Of a stretch of DNA of 64,000 nt, positions 48,361 through 60,986 are shown piece after piece. The notes under the pieces are model-generated. The model was not told the DNA's origin, searched no databases, and saw only the letters and a list, made by a program, of their open reading frames with translations. Position 1 is the stretch's first letter; every line of letters starts with the position of its first letter. Origin of the DNA: Candidatus Arsenophonus triatominarum. GTDB taxonomy: Bacteria > Pseudomonadota > Gammaproteobacteria > Enterobacterales > Enterobacteriaceae. The DNA lies in the NCBI RefSeq assembly GCF_001640365.1, contig NZ_LWMI01000007.1, positions 62,001 to 126,000 on the forward strand, written 5' to 3'. The position numbers and the translations under genes were made by a program.

Positions 48361-49686
48361 ATGGCGAAGCAACCAGGTTTAGATTTTCAAAGTGCTAAAG
48401 GTGGCATAGGCGAACTTAAACGCAGGCTTTTGTTTGTTATTGGGGCGCTGATTGTTTTCCGTATTGGTTCTTTTATTCCTATTCCTGGTATTGATGCCAC
48501 TGTGCTTGCCAAATTGCTTGAACAGCAAAGAGGCACCATCATTGAAATGTTTAATATGTTCTCTGGTGGTGCACTTAGTCGTGCTTCTATCTTTGCATTG
48601 GGAATTATGCCGTATATTTCGGCATCGATTATTGTCCAATTACTGACTGTAGTTAATCCACGGCTAGCAGAGATTAAGAAGGAAGGGGAAGCCGGTCGCC
48701 GTAAGATTAGTCAATATACGCGTTATGGTACTTTGGTATTGGCGATATTCCAATCTATTGGTATTGCGACAGGTTTACCAAATATGGCTGGAATGCGAGG
48801 GTTGGTAATCAATCCTGGTTTTCCATTTTATTTCACGGCTGTTGTTAGTTTAGTGACAGGAACAATGTTTCTGATGTGGCTAGGCGAACAAATTACTGAA
48901 AGAGGTATTGGAAACGGTATCTCTATCATTATCTTTGCAGGTATAGTTGCGGGGCTCCCGCCGGCCATCGGCCATACCATTGAGCAAGCTCGGCAAGGCG
49001 ATTTGCACTTCCTCCTGTTGTTGTTGATTGCAGTTTTAGTATTTGTTGTGACTTATTTTGTTGTCTTTATGGAACGTGGTCAGCGCCGCATAGTGGTTAA
49101 CTACGCAAAACGTCAACAAGGTCGTCGCATTTATGCTGCACAAAGCACACATTTACCATTAAAGGTAAATATGGCAGGTGTTATTCCTGCAATTTTTGCT
49201 TCCAGTATTATACTGTTCCCAGGTACAATAGCTTCCTGGTTTGGTGATGGAACAGGTTGGGGCTGGCTGACAGCTATTTCAATGTATTTGCAGCCAGGAC
49301 AACCGCTTTATGTGTTACTTTATGCATCTGCAATCATCTTCTTCTGTTTCTTTTATACGGCATTAGTTTTTAATCCGAGAGAGACAGCAGATAACCTGAA
49401 GAAGTCCGGTGCATTTGTACCAGGAATTCGTCCGGGAGAGCAAACGGCCAAGTATATTGACAAAGTAATGACACGCCTAACATTAGTAGGTGCATTGTAT
49501 ATTACTTTTATTTGCTTAATCCCGGAGTTCATGCGTGACGCAATGAAAGTTCCATTCTATTTTGGTGGTACTTCACTTCTAATTGTTGTCGTCGTTATTA
49601 TGGACTTTATGGCTCAAGTGCAAACTCTTATGATGTCCAGTCAATATGAGTCTGCATTGAAAAAGGCAAATCTTAAAGGCAAATAA
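48361..49686 (+). CDS. secY: Protein translocase subunit SecY
   Basis: The ten-helix core of the SecYEG channel in the inner membrane. The 441 residues are nearly identical to E. coli (443) and start [15 protein letters not shown] at the ATG at 48361; the frame is open further upstream over rplO. Plug, lateral gate and the cytoplasmic C5 loop ([22 protein letters not shown]) are intact. It ends LKGK, two residues shorter than E. coli. Confidence 0.98.
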   Translation: MAKQPGLDFQSAKGGIGELKRRLLFVIGALIVFRIGSFIPIPGIDATVLAKLLEQQRGTIIEMFNMFSGGALSRASIFALGIMPYISASIIVQLLTVVNPRLAEIKKEGEAGRRKISQYTRYGTLVLAIFQSIGIATGLPNMAGMRGLVINPGFPFYFTAVVSLVTGTMFLMWLGEQITERGIGNGISIIIFAGIVAGLPPAIGHTIEQARQGDLHFLLLLLIAVLVFVVTYFVVFMERGQRRIVVNYAKRQQGRRIYAAQSTHLPLKVNMAGVIPAIFASSIILFPGTIASWFGDGTGWGWLTAISMYLQPGQPLYVLLYASAIIFFCFFYTALVFNPRETADNLKKSGAFVPGIRPGEQTAKYIDKVMTRLTLVGALYITFICLIPEFMRDAMKVPFYFGGTSLLIVVVVIMDFMAQVQTLMMSSQYESALKKANLKGK

Positions 49687-49729
49687 TTGTCTTTAAATTA
49701 ATTTGCTTAGGAAGTTACGGAGAGTAAAA

Positions 49730-49846
49730 ATGAAAGTTCGTGCTTCAGTCAAGAAATTATGCCGTAACTGTAAAATCATTAGACGCGAAGGTATTGTTCG
49801 TGTGATTTGCAGCGTTGAACCAAGACATAAACAACGTCAAGGTTAA
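49730..49846 (+). CDS. rpmJ: 50S ribosomal protein L36
   Basis: 38 residues, same as E. coli: [19 protein letters not shown] and onward, with the zinc ligands CRNC, a third Cys in VICSVEP and the His of RHKQ, the zinc-binding type. Preceded by a GGAGAG site. Last gene of the spc operon. Confidence 0.97.
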   Translation: MKVRASVKKLCRNCKIIRREGIVRVICSVEPRHKQRQG

Positions 49847-49880
49847 AAAAAGCATTTTTTTCTTGCAAAGTTGGGTTGAG

Positions 49881-49909
49881 CTGGCTAAATTAGCCAGCCA
49901 AACTTTTTA
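49881..49909 (+). terminator. Hairpin between rpmJ and rpsM
   Basis: CTGGCTAA / TTAGCCAG forms a stem followed by CCAAACTTTTT. It could partly terminate the spc transcript before the alpha operon. Confidence 0.55.
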
Positions 49910-49917
49910 TCTAAGAA

Positions 49918-49996
49918 AATGTATAACTGTTTGAGTATCCTGAAAGCGGGCTTTTCAGCACAGTTATGCAGTATTTAACTTTAGGAGTGCATAGTG
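49918..49996 (+). promoter_or_regulatory. Alpha operon leader pseudoknot (S4-binding)
   Basis: The sequence TTTGAGTATCCTGAAAGCGG and CTTTTCAGCACAGTTAT, then TAGGAGTGCATAGTGG, closely matches the E. coli alpha operon mRNA leader, including the GTG start of rpsM. In E. coli S4 traps this pseudoknot to repress translation. The stem partners TAACTG and CAGTTA co-vary with the E. coli ones. Confidence 0.85.
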
Positions 49997-50347
49997 GCCC
50001 GTATAGCAGGCATTAACATTCCTGATCAACACACCGTAATCGCATTAACGTCGATTTACGGCATCGGCAAAACTCGCTCACAGTCAATCTGTGCAGCAAC
50101 TGGTATTGCTGAGCATGTTAAGATCAGTGAGCTGTCTGAAGAGCAAATCGACAAGTTACGTGACGAAGTTGCTAAATACATTGTTGAAGGTGATTTGCGT
50201 CGTGAAGTTACCCTAAGCATCAAGCGCTTAATGGATCTTGGTTGCTATCGTGGTTTACGTCACCGCCGTGGTCTTCCTGTGCGTGGTCAACGTACTAAGA
50301 CTAATGCGCGTACCCGTAAGGGCCCGCGTAAGCCGATCAAGAAATAG
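49994..50347 (+). CDS. rpsM: 30S ribosomal protein S13
   Basis: 117 residues (E. coli 118), beginning [20 protein letters not shown] at a GTG inside the S4-controlled leader, as in E. coli. Its basic C-terminal tail reaches the P-site tRNA. Confidence 0.98.
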   Translation: MARIAGINIPDQHTVIALTSIYGIGKTRSQSICAATGIAEHVKISELSEEQIDKLRDEVAKYIVEGDLRREVTLSIKRLMDLGCYRGLRHRRGLPVRGQRTKTNARTRKGPRKPIKK

Positions 50348-50359
50348 TCGGGGTATTAA

Positions 50360-50752
<393 letters not shown>

Positions 50753-50769
50753 TTACGTTGCGTTTTTAG

Positions 50770-51408
<639 letters not shown>

Positions 51409-51433
51409 AGCTTAGTACCAAAGAGAGGACACA

Positions 51434-52423
51434 ATGCAGGGTTCTGTGACAGAGTTTCTTAAACCGCGCCTGGTTGATATCGAGCAAATTAGTTCGACGC
51501 ACGCCAAGGTAACCCTTGAACCGTTAGAACGTGGCTTTGGCCATACTCTTGGTAACGCACTACGCCGTATTTTGCTTTCGTCTATGCCGGGTTGTTCTGT
51601 GACCGAGGTTGAAATTGATGGTGTACTGCATGAGTACAGCACTAAAGAAGGTGTGCAGGAAGATATCCTGGAGATTCTCCTTAACCTGAAAGGGCTGGCG
51701 GTAAAAGTTCACGGTAAAGATGAAGTTATTCTGATCTTGAATAAATCTGGAATTGGCCCTGTGACTGCCGCCGATATCACCCCTAATGATGATATCGAAA
51801 TCGTCAAGCCGCAACATGTTATCTGCCATCTAACTGATGAAAGCGCTGCTATTAATATGCGTATTAAAGTACAGCGTGGTCGTGGGTATGTGCCGGCTTC
51901 TGCTCGTATTCATTCGGAAGAAGATGAGCGCCCAATCGGTCGTTTATTAGTTGATGCATGCTATAGCCCTGTGGAGCGTATTGCCTACAATGTTGAAGCG
52001 ACGCGTGTAGAACAACGCACTGATTTGGATAAGCTGGTTATCGAGATGGAAACTAACGGCACAATCGATCCAGAAGAGGCGATTCGTCGAGCAGCAACTA
52101 TCTTGGCTGAACAACTCGAAACTTTCGTTGATTTACGCGATGTTGCTAAGGTTGAAGTTAAAGATGAGAAGCCAGAGTTTGATCCGATTCTGCTGCGCGC
52201 AGTTGACGATCTGGAATTGACGGTCCGCTCTGCTAACTGTTTAAAAGCAGAAGCTATCCACTACATCGGTGATTTGGTTCAGCGCACTGAAGTTGAGTTG
52301 CTTAAAACGCCTAATCTTGGTAAAAAATCACTTACTGAAATTAAGGATGTTTTGGCATCAAGAGGTTTATCGCTAGGCATGCGTCTAGAAAATTGGCCTC
52401 CAGCAAGTATTGCTGATGAATAA
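51434..52423 (+). CDS. rpoA: RNA polymerase alpha subunit
   Basis: 329 residues, same as E. coli. The N-terminal domain dimerises and assembles the enzyme ([20 protein letters not shown]); the C-terminal domain (about 250-329) contacts UP elements and activators and has [19 protein letters not shown] and [13 protein letters not shown]. Situated between rpsD and rplQ. Confidence 0.98.
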   Translation: MQGSVTEFLKPRLVDIEQISSTHAKVTLEPLERGFGHTLGNALRRILLSSMPGCSVTEVEIDGVLHEYSTKEGVQEDILEILLNLKGLAVKVHGKDEVILILNKSGIGPVTAADITPNDDIEIVKPQHVICHLTDESAAINMRIKVQRGRGYVPASARIHSEEDERPIGRLLVDACYSPVERIAYNVEATRVEQRTDLDKLVIEMETNGTIDPEEAIRRAATILAEQLETFVDLRDVAKVEVKDEKPEFDPILLRAVDDLELTVRSANCLKAEAIHYIGDLVQRTEVELLKTPNLGKKSLTEIKDVLASRGLSLGMRLENWPPASIADE

Positions 52424-52436
52424 GATCACAGGTTAA

Positions 52437-52850
<414 letters not shown>

Positions 52851-52864
52851 ATTTGCAATTACAT

Positions 52865-52893
52865 AAAAAACCGGGATTAATCCCGGTTTTTTA
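52865..52893 (+). terminator. Rho-independent terminator of the alpha operon
   Basis: AAAAAACCGGGA / TCCCGGTTTTTT stem with a TTAA loop and a T run. Confidence 0.95.
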
Positions 52894-52972
52894 TTATCTA
52901 AAAATTAACTTTTTGTCATTTCATAGTTTGCTATCATAGTGGATAATATTTATACATATATAAGAGGTGGTT

Positions 52973-53386
52973 ATGTATCATATAGGTAAATTAGCTAAGT
53001 TAGCAGATGTTACAACCGATACAATTCGTTTCTATGAAAAACAAGGGTTAATGGAACGTCCTAATCGTACAGAAAGTGGTTATCGTCTTTATAGCAAAAA
53101 AGATTTACAACGTTTACGTTTTATTCGTTATGCTAAGCAGTTAGGTTTTACTTTGGAATCTATTTCAGAATTATTGTCTATTCGCATTGATCCTGCTCAT
53201 CATACTTGCCAGGAGTCGAAAAATATTGTAGATGCTCGCTTGCAAGAGATTGAAATTAAAATTATAGAGATGGAGAGAATTAGGAATTCATTAAAAATGC
53301 TTAGTGCGGCTTGTTGTGGTAGTAAACATGTTAGTACTGGATGTTCAATTTTAGAGATCCTCGAACAAGGCGCCAGTAAACATTAA
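52973..53386 (+). CDS. zntR: Zn(II)-responsive MerR-family regulator ZntR
   Basis: Activates the zinc exporter gene zntA by untwisting its promoter. The 137 residues start with a MerR winged helix (YHIGKLAKLADVTTDTIRFYEKQGLM), then a dimerisation helix, and end with the metal-binding loop. Zinc ligands are kept: Cys in HHTCQESK, the CC pair in AACCGS and Cys in TGCSILE. I chose the ATG at 52973 with GAGG upstream. It follows rplQ as in E. coli. Whether zntA survives cannot be seen here. Confidence 0.94.
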   Translation: MYHIGKLAKLADVTTDTIRFYEKQGLMERPNRTESGYRLYSKKDLQRLRFIRYAKQLGFTLESISELLSIRIDPAHHTCQESKNIVDARLQEIEIKIIEMERIRNSLKMLSAACCGSKHVSTGCSILEILEQGASKH

Positions 53387-53462
53387 ATGACATGTCCGTT
53401 TTGGATAAAATAAAATTTTATAGATGTTTATTTAAAAAGTCATTGATATTGGAGAATTTGGT

Positions 53463-53601
53463 ATGGCAAATTATCAGCATAAACGAGGCATTATGAAAGA
53501 AGAGTGCAGTAGAAGCGATACTGTATGATCCTCTGTTTAGGCAACGAATTAAAAAAATAAGAAAGGAAAAGGGAGAGTTATCAAAGAAAAATGAAACATA
53601 A
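53463..53601 (+). pseudogene. arfA: arfA pseudogene (alternative ribosome-rescue factor)
   Basis: The frame starts MANYQHKRGIMKE after a GGAG-like site, then a one-base change near 53500 shifts to a frame reading SAVEAILYDPLFRQRIKKIRKEKG and stops at 53601. This matches the N-terminal half of E. coli ArfA (the DPLFRQR motif), which rescues stalled ribosomes with RF2. The native C-terminal part is not seen. The locus between zntR and mscL is where arfA lies in E. coli. 53602-53670 shows nothing else. Confidence 0.83.
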
Positions 53602-53787
53602 TAAAGAGCAAACGGGTGGGTTAGTATTGCTTAATTTTAAAAATTTATTATTACTTATATTAATCTTAACTTAATCTGACAATTCTGATTTAAAAAAGAG
53701 CGTTACCGGTTTTAATTAACATCATTAGATAATTAAATAAAAGGTAATTCTATGTATCAAACAAATAATCCTATCATCAAACATAAA

Positions 53788-53979
53788 CAAGAGTTTCGCA
53801 CCAATAAAAAAACGCTCTATTTTTAAGTTTAATTCAGCATAATATATAAATAGACAAAATCTTATAAATTAAAAGCAACTTATTGTAATTTAAACAAATT
53901 TATACGTTTTAGTAACTTGCAAATTAACCATTGCTTTTAAGCCATTTCTGGAATTTTATATTCCTGTGCGAAATTCGTG
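53788..53979 (+). repeat. 192-bp MITE, copy with ATAAA target duplication
   Basis: Copy inside the IS481 transposase with ATAAA on both sides (53783-53787, 53980-53984). Both termini have one change each (CAAGAGTTTCGCAC and GTGCGAAATTCGTG), making it the most diverged copy. Confidence 0.94.
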
Positions 53980-54635
53980 ATAAAGTCGGGTTACTTAACC
54001 TTGCTGAAGAGCTTAATAACGTATCAAAAGCCTGTAAGATTATGGGGGTGGTATCCCGAGATACGTTTTATCGCTACCAGGAACTTGTTAACGATGGTGG
54101 GATAGACGCTTTAATTAATCAAAATCGACGGGTGCCTAACGTAAAAAATAGAGTAGATGAACAGATTGAAAGCGCTGTAGTTGAGTATGCGATTGAATAC
54201 CCTGCACACGGTCAACACCGCAGTAGTAATGAACTAAGAAAAAAAGGCATTTTTGTTTCGGGGAGTGGCGTTCGCTCTATTTGGCTGCGCCATAATCTCG
54301 AAAATTTTACAAAACGCCTAAAAGCGCTTGAAGATAAAATCGCAACAGAAGGAATTATCCTGTCAGAATCACAAATCAGTGCTCTAGAAAAGAAAGCGCA
54401 AGATGATGAAGCCTGTGGTGAGATTGAAACAGCGCATCCAGGTTATCTGGGTTCACAAGATACTTTTTATGTCGGTCATTTAAAAGGCGTTGGTCGTGTT
54501 TATCAACAAACTTACATTGATACTTACAGTAAAGTCGTTCATTGTAAGCTTTACACAACAAAAAGCGCGATAACGGCGGCAGATTTATTACAAGGTTCTC
54601 CCTTTTTATTCCCAGCATGGGTTACCGGTGTTACG

Positions 54636-55520
54636 TATAGCTAGGCGACTTAATTTTGATTACAAGGTGTGTTATGAGTTATACAATTGATTTTCGACGT
54701 AAAGTAATATCTGTAAGGAAAGCCGAAGGTTTAACAATTCGAGAAACTGCGAAACAATTCCGTATTGGAAAAGCGTCTTTAGTACGTTGGCTTAAACGAC
54801 CAGAGCCAAAAAATTCAACGCCACGTAAGAGGAAGCTCGATAAAAATGCTTTAGCAAAAGATGTGGAACAGTATCCAGATGCTTACCAAAAGGAACGGGC
54901 AGAGCGATTCGGTGTTTGTAAAAAGACTATTTGGCAATCCCTTAAAAAGCTGGGATTAACCTATAAAAAAAACTCTATTCCATCCAAAAACCAACGAAAG
55001 CGACAGGCTGGCACATCAGCAAAAAAGACAACAGTATGAAAAAAAAGATAAATCTGTTGTTTTTATTGATGAAAGTGGTTTTTCACATGACACTCCACGA
55101 ACTCACGGCTATTCCCCAAAAGGTCACCGTTGTTTTGGCCTGAAAAACTGGGGTGCTAAGGGAAGAACAAATGTTATTGGCGCTTTATTGGGAACAACCC
55201 TTTTTGCTATCGGATTATTTGATTGCAATATTAATCGTGATGTTTTTTATGTTTGGATCACAAAAATATTGCTCCCAGAACTTCCTGAAAATTCTGTTAT
55301 TTTTATGGACAACGCTAGCTTTCACAAAGGTAAGAATATTGAACAGGCAATTATAAACGCAGGACACCAGATAGAATATTTGCCTGTGTATTCACCAGAT
55401 TTAAATCCTATAGAACATAAATGGTCTCAAGCTAAACGTAAAAAGATGGAAACAGGATGCACTATCGATGACCTGTTTTTAATACATATGCTGTAATCAA
55501 AATTAAGTCGCCTAGCTATA
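54636..55520 (+). mobile_element. IS630-family element, copy 6, with mismatched flanks
   Basis: An 885-bp copy with eight A at both tracts and the AATCGTGAT variant. Its left flank belongs to the IS481 region and its right flank to an IS5 fragment (after TA, TGACCCAAATTTTACGG), which are not contiguous in either element. It is therefore probably a product of recombination between two IS630 copies. Confidence 0.93.
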
Positions 55521-55667
55521 TGACCCAAATTTTACGGAATCGTAGACCCTTTATTGATGATACCTTTTTACTCCTTAGTGCCGGTCTTTGGAATTTCCAT
55601 CTCAGAACAGCCTAAAATTTACTTCAATCACCGAAATACCCTTATTTCACTATTAAGCAACACGCTT
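55521..55667 (+). mobile_element. IS5-family 3' fragment
   Basis: Matches the last 147 bases of the IS5 copies at 17356 and 28163, ending CAACACGCTT, followed by ATT and the resumed IS481 frame. The 5' part is absent. Confidence 0.92.
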
Positions 55668-56096
55668 ATTGACGGACAGAGGCAGTGAGTATTGTGGTAA
55701 AGTTGAACATCACGATTATCAACTTTATCTCGCTATCAATGATATTGATCATACAAAAACTAAAGCTCGTTCACCTCAAACCAATGGGATTTGTGAACGC
55801 TTTCATAAAACTGTATTACAAGAGTTCTATCAGGTGGCTTTTCGTAAGAAAATCTATAGGGCTTTAGATGAATTACAAGCTGATTTAGATAAATGGTTAG
55901 CGGAATATAATAACCAACGCACTCATCAAGGAAAAGTGTGTTGCGGTCGAACTCCTATGGCAACTTTACACGATGGAAAACAACTTTGGAGAGAGAAAGA
56001 TTTAAATCAAATTTAACCTGACAGGTACTGTATAAATAACCGGTAACTGTCAGATTAAGTCTGAGCTACTACATATTACTAACCCACTAGTTTTGA

Positions 56097-56495
56097 TTAT
56101 TTTTGTTTTTTTAATAAATCACGAATTTCAGTTAATAATGTGACTTCTTTAGTTGGTGCAGCTGCTGGTGCTTCTTTTTTTTCTCGACGCAATTTATTTA
56201 TAAGTTTTATCGCAATAAAAATTGCTATAGAGATGATTAGAAAATCAAAAATATTTTGAATAAAGACACCATAATTCATAGTAACAGCAGGTATATTATC
56301 GTGGGCTTCCCTTAAGACAAGATGAAATTGCTTAAAATCAATACCGCCGATAAGTAATCCAAGGGGAGGCATAATAATATCTGCAACAAGAGAAGAAACA
56401 ATTTTGCCAAATGCTGCACCAATAATAACACCCACAGCTAGATCAATAACGTTGCCTTTCATTGCAAATTCACGGAATTCTTTTAAAAAGCTCAT
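56097..56495 (-). CDS. mscL: Large-conductance mechanosensitive channel
   Basis: Homopentameric inner-membrane channel that opens under hypo-osmotic shock. The 132 residues have an N-terminal amphipathic helix ([14 protein letters not shown]), TM1 ([19 protein letters not shown]), TM2 ([21 protein letters not shown]) and the C-terminal helical bundle ([11 protein letters not shown]). I chose the ATG at 56495 with GGGGA upstream. First-position neighbour of trkA on the minus strand, as in E. coli. Confidence 0.96.
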   Translation of the reverse strand: MSFLKEFREFAMKGNVIDLAVGVIIGAAFGKIVSSLVADIIMPPLGLLIGGIDFKQFHLVLREAHDNIPAVTMNYGVFIQNIFDFLIISIAIFIAIKLINKLRREKKEAPAAAPTKEVTLLTEIRDLLKKQK

Positions 56496-56584
56496 AGTCC
56501 CCTTACCGTTAATCAAAATAGAACGTAAAATTTTATAATAATGTTTAAATTATGATATCTATTAATATATTTCTATCAAAAATT

Positions 56585-57961
56585 TTACAAAAAGAATGGG
56601 CTAGGTTGGAAGATCTTTTCTACTTCAGGAACATGCTTTTTATCAGTAATGAACATAATGATGTGATCATCATGTTCGATAATATGATAGCTATTTGCAA
56701 TGATGACTTCATCATCACGAACAATAGCACCGATAATTGTGCCTGGAGGAAGCTTTATTTCTGAAATTTTTCTACCAACAACTTTGGATGTGTTTTCATC
56801 GCCGTGAGCAATAGCTTCTATCGCTTCAGCAACGCCTTTACGCAAGGATGAAACATTGATTATATCTGCTTTACGCACATGTCCTAATAAAGCGGAAATT
56901 GTTGCTTGTTGAGGTGATATAGCGATATCAATGACTCCTCCTTGTACAAGATCAACATAAGCAGAACGTTGGATAAGAACCATCACTTTCTTTGCGCCCA
57001 TTTTTTTGGCAAGCATAGCTGACATAATATTGGCTTCATCATCATTAGTCAGTGCTATAAAAACATCTGTTTGCTCAATATGTTCTTCCGCTAAAAGCTC
57101 TTGATCTGAAGCATCACCATAAAACACGATTGTATCATGTAATAGTTCTGCTAATTCCGTTGCTCTTTTTTGATCACGTTCTATTAATTTAACGCTGTAA
57201 TCTTTTTCTAGCTGTTTTGCTAGACCCGCACCAACATTGCCACCACCAACTATCATAATTCGCTTGTAGGGTTTTTCCAGTCGTTGCAGTTCGCTCATTA
57301 CAGCACGAATATGCTCAGTGGCTACAACAAAGAAGATTTCATCTCCTTCCTCAATAATAGTGGATCCTTGTGGTCGAATGGGTCTATCTTGGCGAAATAT
57401 AGCAGCAATTCGGGTATCAATATGGGGTAAATGTTCGCGTAAATTTAAAAGGGAATTTCCTACTAATGAACCTCCATAGTAGGCTTTTGCAGCAACAATA
57501 CTTACTTTGCCACTTGCGAAGTTAACAACCTGAAGTGCACCAGGATATTGGATTAATTTATAAATATAATCAATGACAAGCTGCTCTGGTGAAATAAGAT
57601 AATCAATCGCTATGTGATCAGGGGTAAAAAGTTTTTCAGTTTCTTTGATATATTCAGATGCACGTATTCTAGCAACTTTATTTGGCGTGTTAAAAAGAGA
57701 ATAAGCGATTTGGCATGCAATCATATTAGTTTCATCTGAATTTGTCACAGCGACTAGCATATCAGCATCTTCAGCACCGGCTTCCCTTAGGATCCTAGGG
57801 TATGAGCCATGGCCACTGACAACTCTTAGGTCGAATTTATCTTGTAGCTGGCGCAAACGTTCAGTATTAGTATCAACGATAGTGATATCGTTGTTTTCAT
57901 CAACTAAATTTTCTGCAAGTGTTCCACCAACTTGTCCTGCACCTAATATGATAATTTTCAT
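56585..57961 (-). CDS. trkA: Trk potassium uptake NAD-binding regulatory protein TrkA
   Basis: Peripheral membrane protein that gates TrkG/TrkH potassium uptake. The 458 residues equal E. coli. It has two RCK_N/RCK_C repeats: [19 protein letters not shown] at the start and [18 protein letters not shown] near residue 234 are the two NAD-binding loops. It follows rsmB on the minus strand with a 48-base gap. Confidence 0.97.
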   Translation of the reverse strand: MKIIILGAGQVGGTLAENLVDENNDITIVDTNTERLRQLQDKFDLRVVSGHGSYPRILREAGAEDADMLVAVTNSDETNMIACQIAYSLFNTPNKVARIRASEYIKETEKLFTPDHIAIDYLISPEQLVIDYIYKLIQYPGALQVVNFASGKVSIVAAKAYYGGSLVGNSLLNLREHLPHIDTRIAAIFRQDRPIRPQGSTIIEEGDEIFFVVATEHIRAVMSELQRLEKPYKRIMIVGGGNVGAGLAKQLEKDYSVKLIERDQKRATELAELLHDTIVFYGDASDQELLAEEHIEQTDVFIALTNDDEANIMSAMLAKKMGAKKVMVLIQRSAYVDLVQGGVIDIAISPQQATISALLGHVRKADIINVSSLRKGVAEAIEAIAHGDENTSKVVGRKISEIKLPPGTIIGAIVRDDEVIIANSYHIIEHDDHIIMFITDKKHVPEVEKIFQPSPFFL

Positions 57962-58009
57962 TATATTTTTATCTTACTGCCAGATTGAGTATTTATTCAA
58001 ATAGTAGTG

Positions 58010-59290
58010 TTAATTTTTTATCAGAGAAGCATAAAAGAAACCGTCTCCTCCACGTTGAGTGGGTAATATTTGTTGGCCCAGTTCCATATTGTTATTTAAA
58101 GATGCTTCAGGATGATGAAAAAGAAATTTCTGTATTTGTTCTTTGTTTTCATCCGGTAAAATAGAGCAAGTTGCATAAACCAGGATGCCATTGGTTTTTA
58201 AATAAGGCCAGATAGCTTCTAGAATTTCATATTGTAATTTAACCAACTGCTGGATATCTGTCGGTTTTCTTAACCATTTTATATCCGTATGCCTACGAAT
58301 CACTCCTGTCGCAGAGCAAGGGGCATCTAGCAATATACGATCAAATTTCGCACCCGATGTCCATTCTAGTGGTCTACGTCCATCACCAACAATAACTCTT
58401 GCATGTAATTTTAGGCGATTAAGATTTTCTTGGATACGTTTTATTCGTAGTTCATCAATATCAACCGCTAAAACATCAGCTTTTGGAGCAAGTTCTAGTA
58501 TATAAGTTGTCTTACCACCTGGAGCTGCACAAAGATCAAGGATATATTCACCATTTTTAGGTGCTAATAATTCAACGCATCGTTGAGCAGATAAATCTTG
58601 AATTGTTACCCAACCTTGGTCAAAGCCTGGTAACTGGTTAATCGCACACGGTTTTTGTAATTTGATAGCGAATTTACTGTCATTGCTTAAACTGGCCTCT
58701 ATACCTGCTTGTTGTAATAGTATTAGATAATCATGAGTAGAATGATACAATTGATTTACTCTTAGCCACATAGATGGTTTTTGGTTATTGGCCTCAAGAA
58801 TCTCTTCCCACTGAGCAGGATAAACTTGCTGAATTTTTTCTAATAGCCATTTAGGATGTAAATAATTGCTTTCATTATTATTGGCTTTTGCATTTAATGT
58901 TTGTTCTTGCCGTTGAAATTGTCTTAATACACCATTAATTAAGCCTTTTAGTTGAGGGTGTTTCAGTGTGATAGCACCATCAACAGTTTCTGCTAGCGCG
59001 GCATGTGGGGGAATACGAGTAAAATGAAGTTGGTAAATTCCTACCATAATAAGATAATGAATAATGCGTTTTTTTCCCTTTAATGGTTTAGTTATTAATT
59101 GTTGAATAAACCATTCCAATAAGGGTAACACTCTAAGTACACCAAAACTGAGTTCTTGTAAAAGAGCTTTATCTTTATCTGATATATTTTTTTGCCATTC
59201 GGGAAGTACAGTGCTTAATGATTTTTTTTGATCAATAACCTGGGCAATGACTTGGGCACAAATGCTTCTAAGGTTATATTTTTTATTCAT
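58010..59290 (-). CDS. rsmB: 16S rRNA m5C967 methyltransferase RsmB
   Basis: Methylates C967 of 16S rRNA. The 426 residues comprise an N-terminal NusB-like domain ([22 protein letters not shown]) and a Rossmann methyltransferase domain with [16 protein letters not shown] (SAM binding), DAPCSATGV and the catalytic Cys in [12 protein letters not shown]. Lies in the def-fmt-rsmB-trkA-mscL cluster as in E. coli. Confidence 0.96.
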   Translation of the reverse strand: MNKKYNLRSICAQVIAQVIDQKKSLSTVLPEWQKNISDKDKALLQELSFGVLRVLPLLEWFIQQLITKPLKGKKRIIHYLIMVGIYQLHFTRIPPHAALAETVDGAITLKHPQLKGLINGVLRQFQRQEQTLNAKANNNESNYLHPKWLLEKIQQVYPAQWEEILEANNQKPSMWLRVNQLYHSTHDYLILLQQAGIEASLSNDSKFAIKLQKPCAINQLPGFDQGWVTIQDLSAQRCVELLAPKNGEYILDLCAAPGGKTTYILELAPKADVLAVDIDELRIKRIQENLNRLKLHARVIVGDGRRPLEWTSGAKFDRILLDAPCSATGVIRRHTDIKWLRKPTDIQQLVKLQYEILEAIWPYLKTNGILVYATCSILPDENKEQIQKFLFHHPEASLNNNMELGQQILPTQRGGDGFFYASLIKN

Positions 59291-59339
59291 GTTAAATATA
59301 ATTACCCACTAATCATAAATGCAAACAAGAAATTTATTA

Positions 59340-60311
59340 TTAATTTGGTTGCAATGGTGAATTTATTATTCTGCCAGGAATAAACCATCCGTGACGAGAG
59401 TTTAGAAAATCACTAGCTAACATTATTTTTTTACCGGCCGGTTGTATTTTTAAGATATTTAAAATACCTTTCGCGGTTGCCACTTTAATCCCTGTTTTAT
59501 CGGCACTTAAAATTGTTCCCTGTGAAGCGTCAATTTCATGATCAATGACTTCGGCATACCAAACTTTAATAGGTTGATTTGCAACAATAAAATAACTTAC
59601 TGGCCAAGGATTGAATGCCCTGATACATCGCTCAATTTGTTCAGCCGAAAGTGTCCAATCAATTAATGCTTCATCTTTACTCAGTTTTTCAGCATAGCTA
59701 GCGAATGTATCATTTTGTTTTTCTGGTTTTGCTTGACCTGAAGTGAGTAAATCAAGAGTATGTAGGAGTGCAATAGGGCCTAGTTTTGCAAGTTTTTGAT
59801 ATAGTGTTGCGCTGGTATCTTTTAGTTCAATGGGGCAGCTTATTTTGTAAAGCATATCCCCGGTATCCAGACCAATATCCATTTGCATAATTGTAATACC
59901 GGTTTCTTTATCACCAGCCCAAATTGAGCGTTGAATTGGCGCAGCGCCTCTCCAGCGGGGTAGTAGTGAGCCATGAACATTCAGGCAGCCCATTGGTAGC
60001 ATATTTAATACAATTTCAGGTAAAATTAGGCCATATGCGACAACAACCATAATATCGGCATGTTGATTTTCAATCCAGCGCTGACTGTCTGTTATTTTTA
60101 GAGTTGTTGGCTGAAAAATAGGAATATTATTTTCTTCGGCTAGCGTTTTTACTGGGCTTGATGCGAGTTTTCGTCCTCTTCCAGCTGGTTTATCAGGTTG
60201 TGTTAGAACGCCAACAATTTGATACTTATCCTTGATACTGAGTAATGCAGCTAAATGTTGTGCTGCAAAATCTGGGGTGCCGGCAAAAATCATTCGTAGA
60301 CAGTCTGACAC
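59340..60311 (-). CDS. fmt: Methionyl-tRNA formyltransferase
   Basis: Formylates initiator Met-tRNA using 10-formyl-tetrahydrofolate. The 323 residues compare with 315 in E. coli. The catalytic Asn-His-Asp site includes [17 protein letters not shown] and [13 protein letters not shown]. The start is GTG at 60311 (GTG TCA GAC), aligned with the family's MS start. Thirty-four bases after def. Confidence 0.96.
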   Translation of the reverse strand: MSDCLRMIFAGTPDFAAQHLAALLSIKDKYQIVGVLTQPDKPAGRGRKLASSPVKTLAEENNIPIFQPTTLKITDSQRWIENQHADIMVVVAYGLILPEIVLNMLPMGCLNVHGSLLPRWRGAAPIQRSIWAGDKETGITIMQMDIGLDTGDMLYKISCPIELKDTSATLYQKLAKLGPIALLHTLDLLTSGQAKPEKQNDTFASYAEKLSKDEALIDWTLSAEQIERCIRAFNPWPVSYFIVANQPIKVWYAEVIDHEIDASQGTILSADKTGIKVATAKGILNILKIQPAGKKIMLASDFLNSRHGWFIPGRIINSPLQPN

Positions 60312-60345
60312 GTAAAGATCCCTATATTATAAAATATGATAAATA

Positions 60346-60861
60346 TCATTTTGTTGTTTTAGCTTTTAGACGTTCAAGCTTTTCAATTTTTTGTCTAATG
60401 CGTTGGCGTTTTAATGCAGAAAGATAGTCAATAAATAATTTGCCATTTAGATGATCTATTTCATGTTGAATACAGATAGCAAGTAGATCATCAGTTTCTA
60501 ATTCAAACTCTTTACCATTGACATCTAAGGCTTTAATTTTGACCCATTTAGCACGAGATACAAATGCCCGTTGTTCCGGTACAGAAAGACAACCTTCTTC
60601 AATTCCAGTTTCACCAGCTGTTTCTAGGATAACAGGATTTATAAGTACCAATCTTTCATTACGAGATTCTGAAACGTCAATAACAATAATTCTTTGATGA
60701 ATATTAACCTGTGTTGCGGCTAAACCAATACCTTCTTCTTCATACATCGTTTCAAGCATATCATTCACGATACGTTGTATTTCTGCATCAACTTTTTTTA
60801 CCGGTTCTGCAATTTTGCGAAGACGCTCATCTGGATAATGTAATATATTTAATACTGACAT
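60346..60861 (-). CDS. def: Peptide deformylase
   Basis: Metal hydrolase that removes the N-formyl group from new proteins. The 171 residues hold the three signature motifs: [16 protein letters not shown] with the metal Cys, and QHEIDHLNG with the two metal His and catalytic Glu. First gene of the minus-strand def-fmt-rsmB-trkA-mscL cluster, divergent from the dprA remnant. Confidence 0.97.
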   Translation of the reverse strand: MSVLNILHYPDERLRKIAEPVKKVDAEIQRIVNDMLETMYEEEGIGLAATQVNIHQRIIVIDVSESRNERLVLINPVILETAGETGIEEGCLSVPEQRAFVSRAKWVKIKALDVNGKEFELETDDLLAICIQHEIDHLNGKLFIDYLSALKRQRIRQKIEKLERLKAKTTK

Positions 60862-60986
60862 AAATGTTTAAAGCTATATCCAAAAAGTGAAAGTTATTTA
60901 ATACCTATTCTAGACATTTCTCATTATGATTGACAGTATTGGTTATAAATGGAACACACTTATTGCCAATTAAGTCTAGAAAGTAT

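Larger units (their letters stand above)
53752..56016 (+). pseudogene. IS481-family transposase, disrupted
   Basis: Starts MYQTNNPIIKHK at 53752. The MITE with its ATAAA duplication interrupts after HK, and removing it restores VGLLNLAEELNNVSKAC. An HTH region is followed by the integrase-type core with GYLGSQDTFYVGHLKGVGR and YIDTYSKVVH up to about 54595. The rest returns at 55670 as LTDRGSEYCGKVEHHDYQLY and NGICERFHKTVLQEFY to the stop at 56016. About 40 bases at 54597-54635 do not match the family. Part of the core is missing, so it is dead. Confidence 0.88.
53671..56058 (+). mobile_element. IS481-family element hosting a MITE, an IS630 and an IS5 fragment
   Basis: Bounded by short terminal repeats TTAATCTGACA (53671) and TGTCAGATTAA (56048-56058). 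Inside are the broken transposase, a MITE at 53788-53979, IS630 copy 6 at 54636-55520 and an IS5 3' fragment at 55521-55667. It lies between arfA and mscL. Confidence 0.85.

Noticed and set aside
56552..56764. 70-residue plus-strand frame upstream of mscL
   Set aside because: Lies antisense to the end of trkA with no support of its own.
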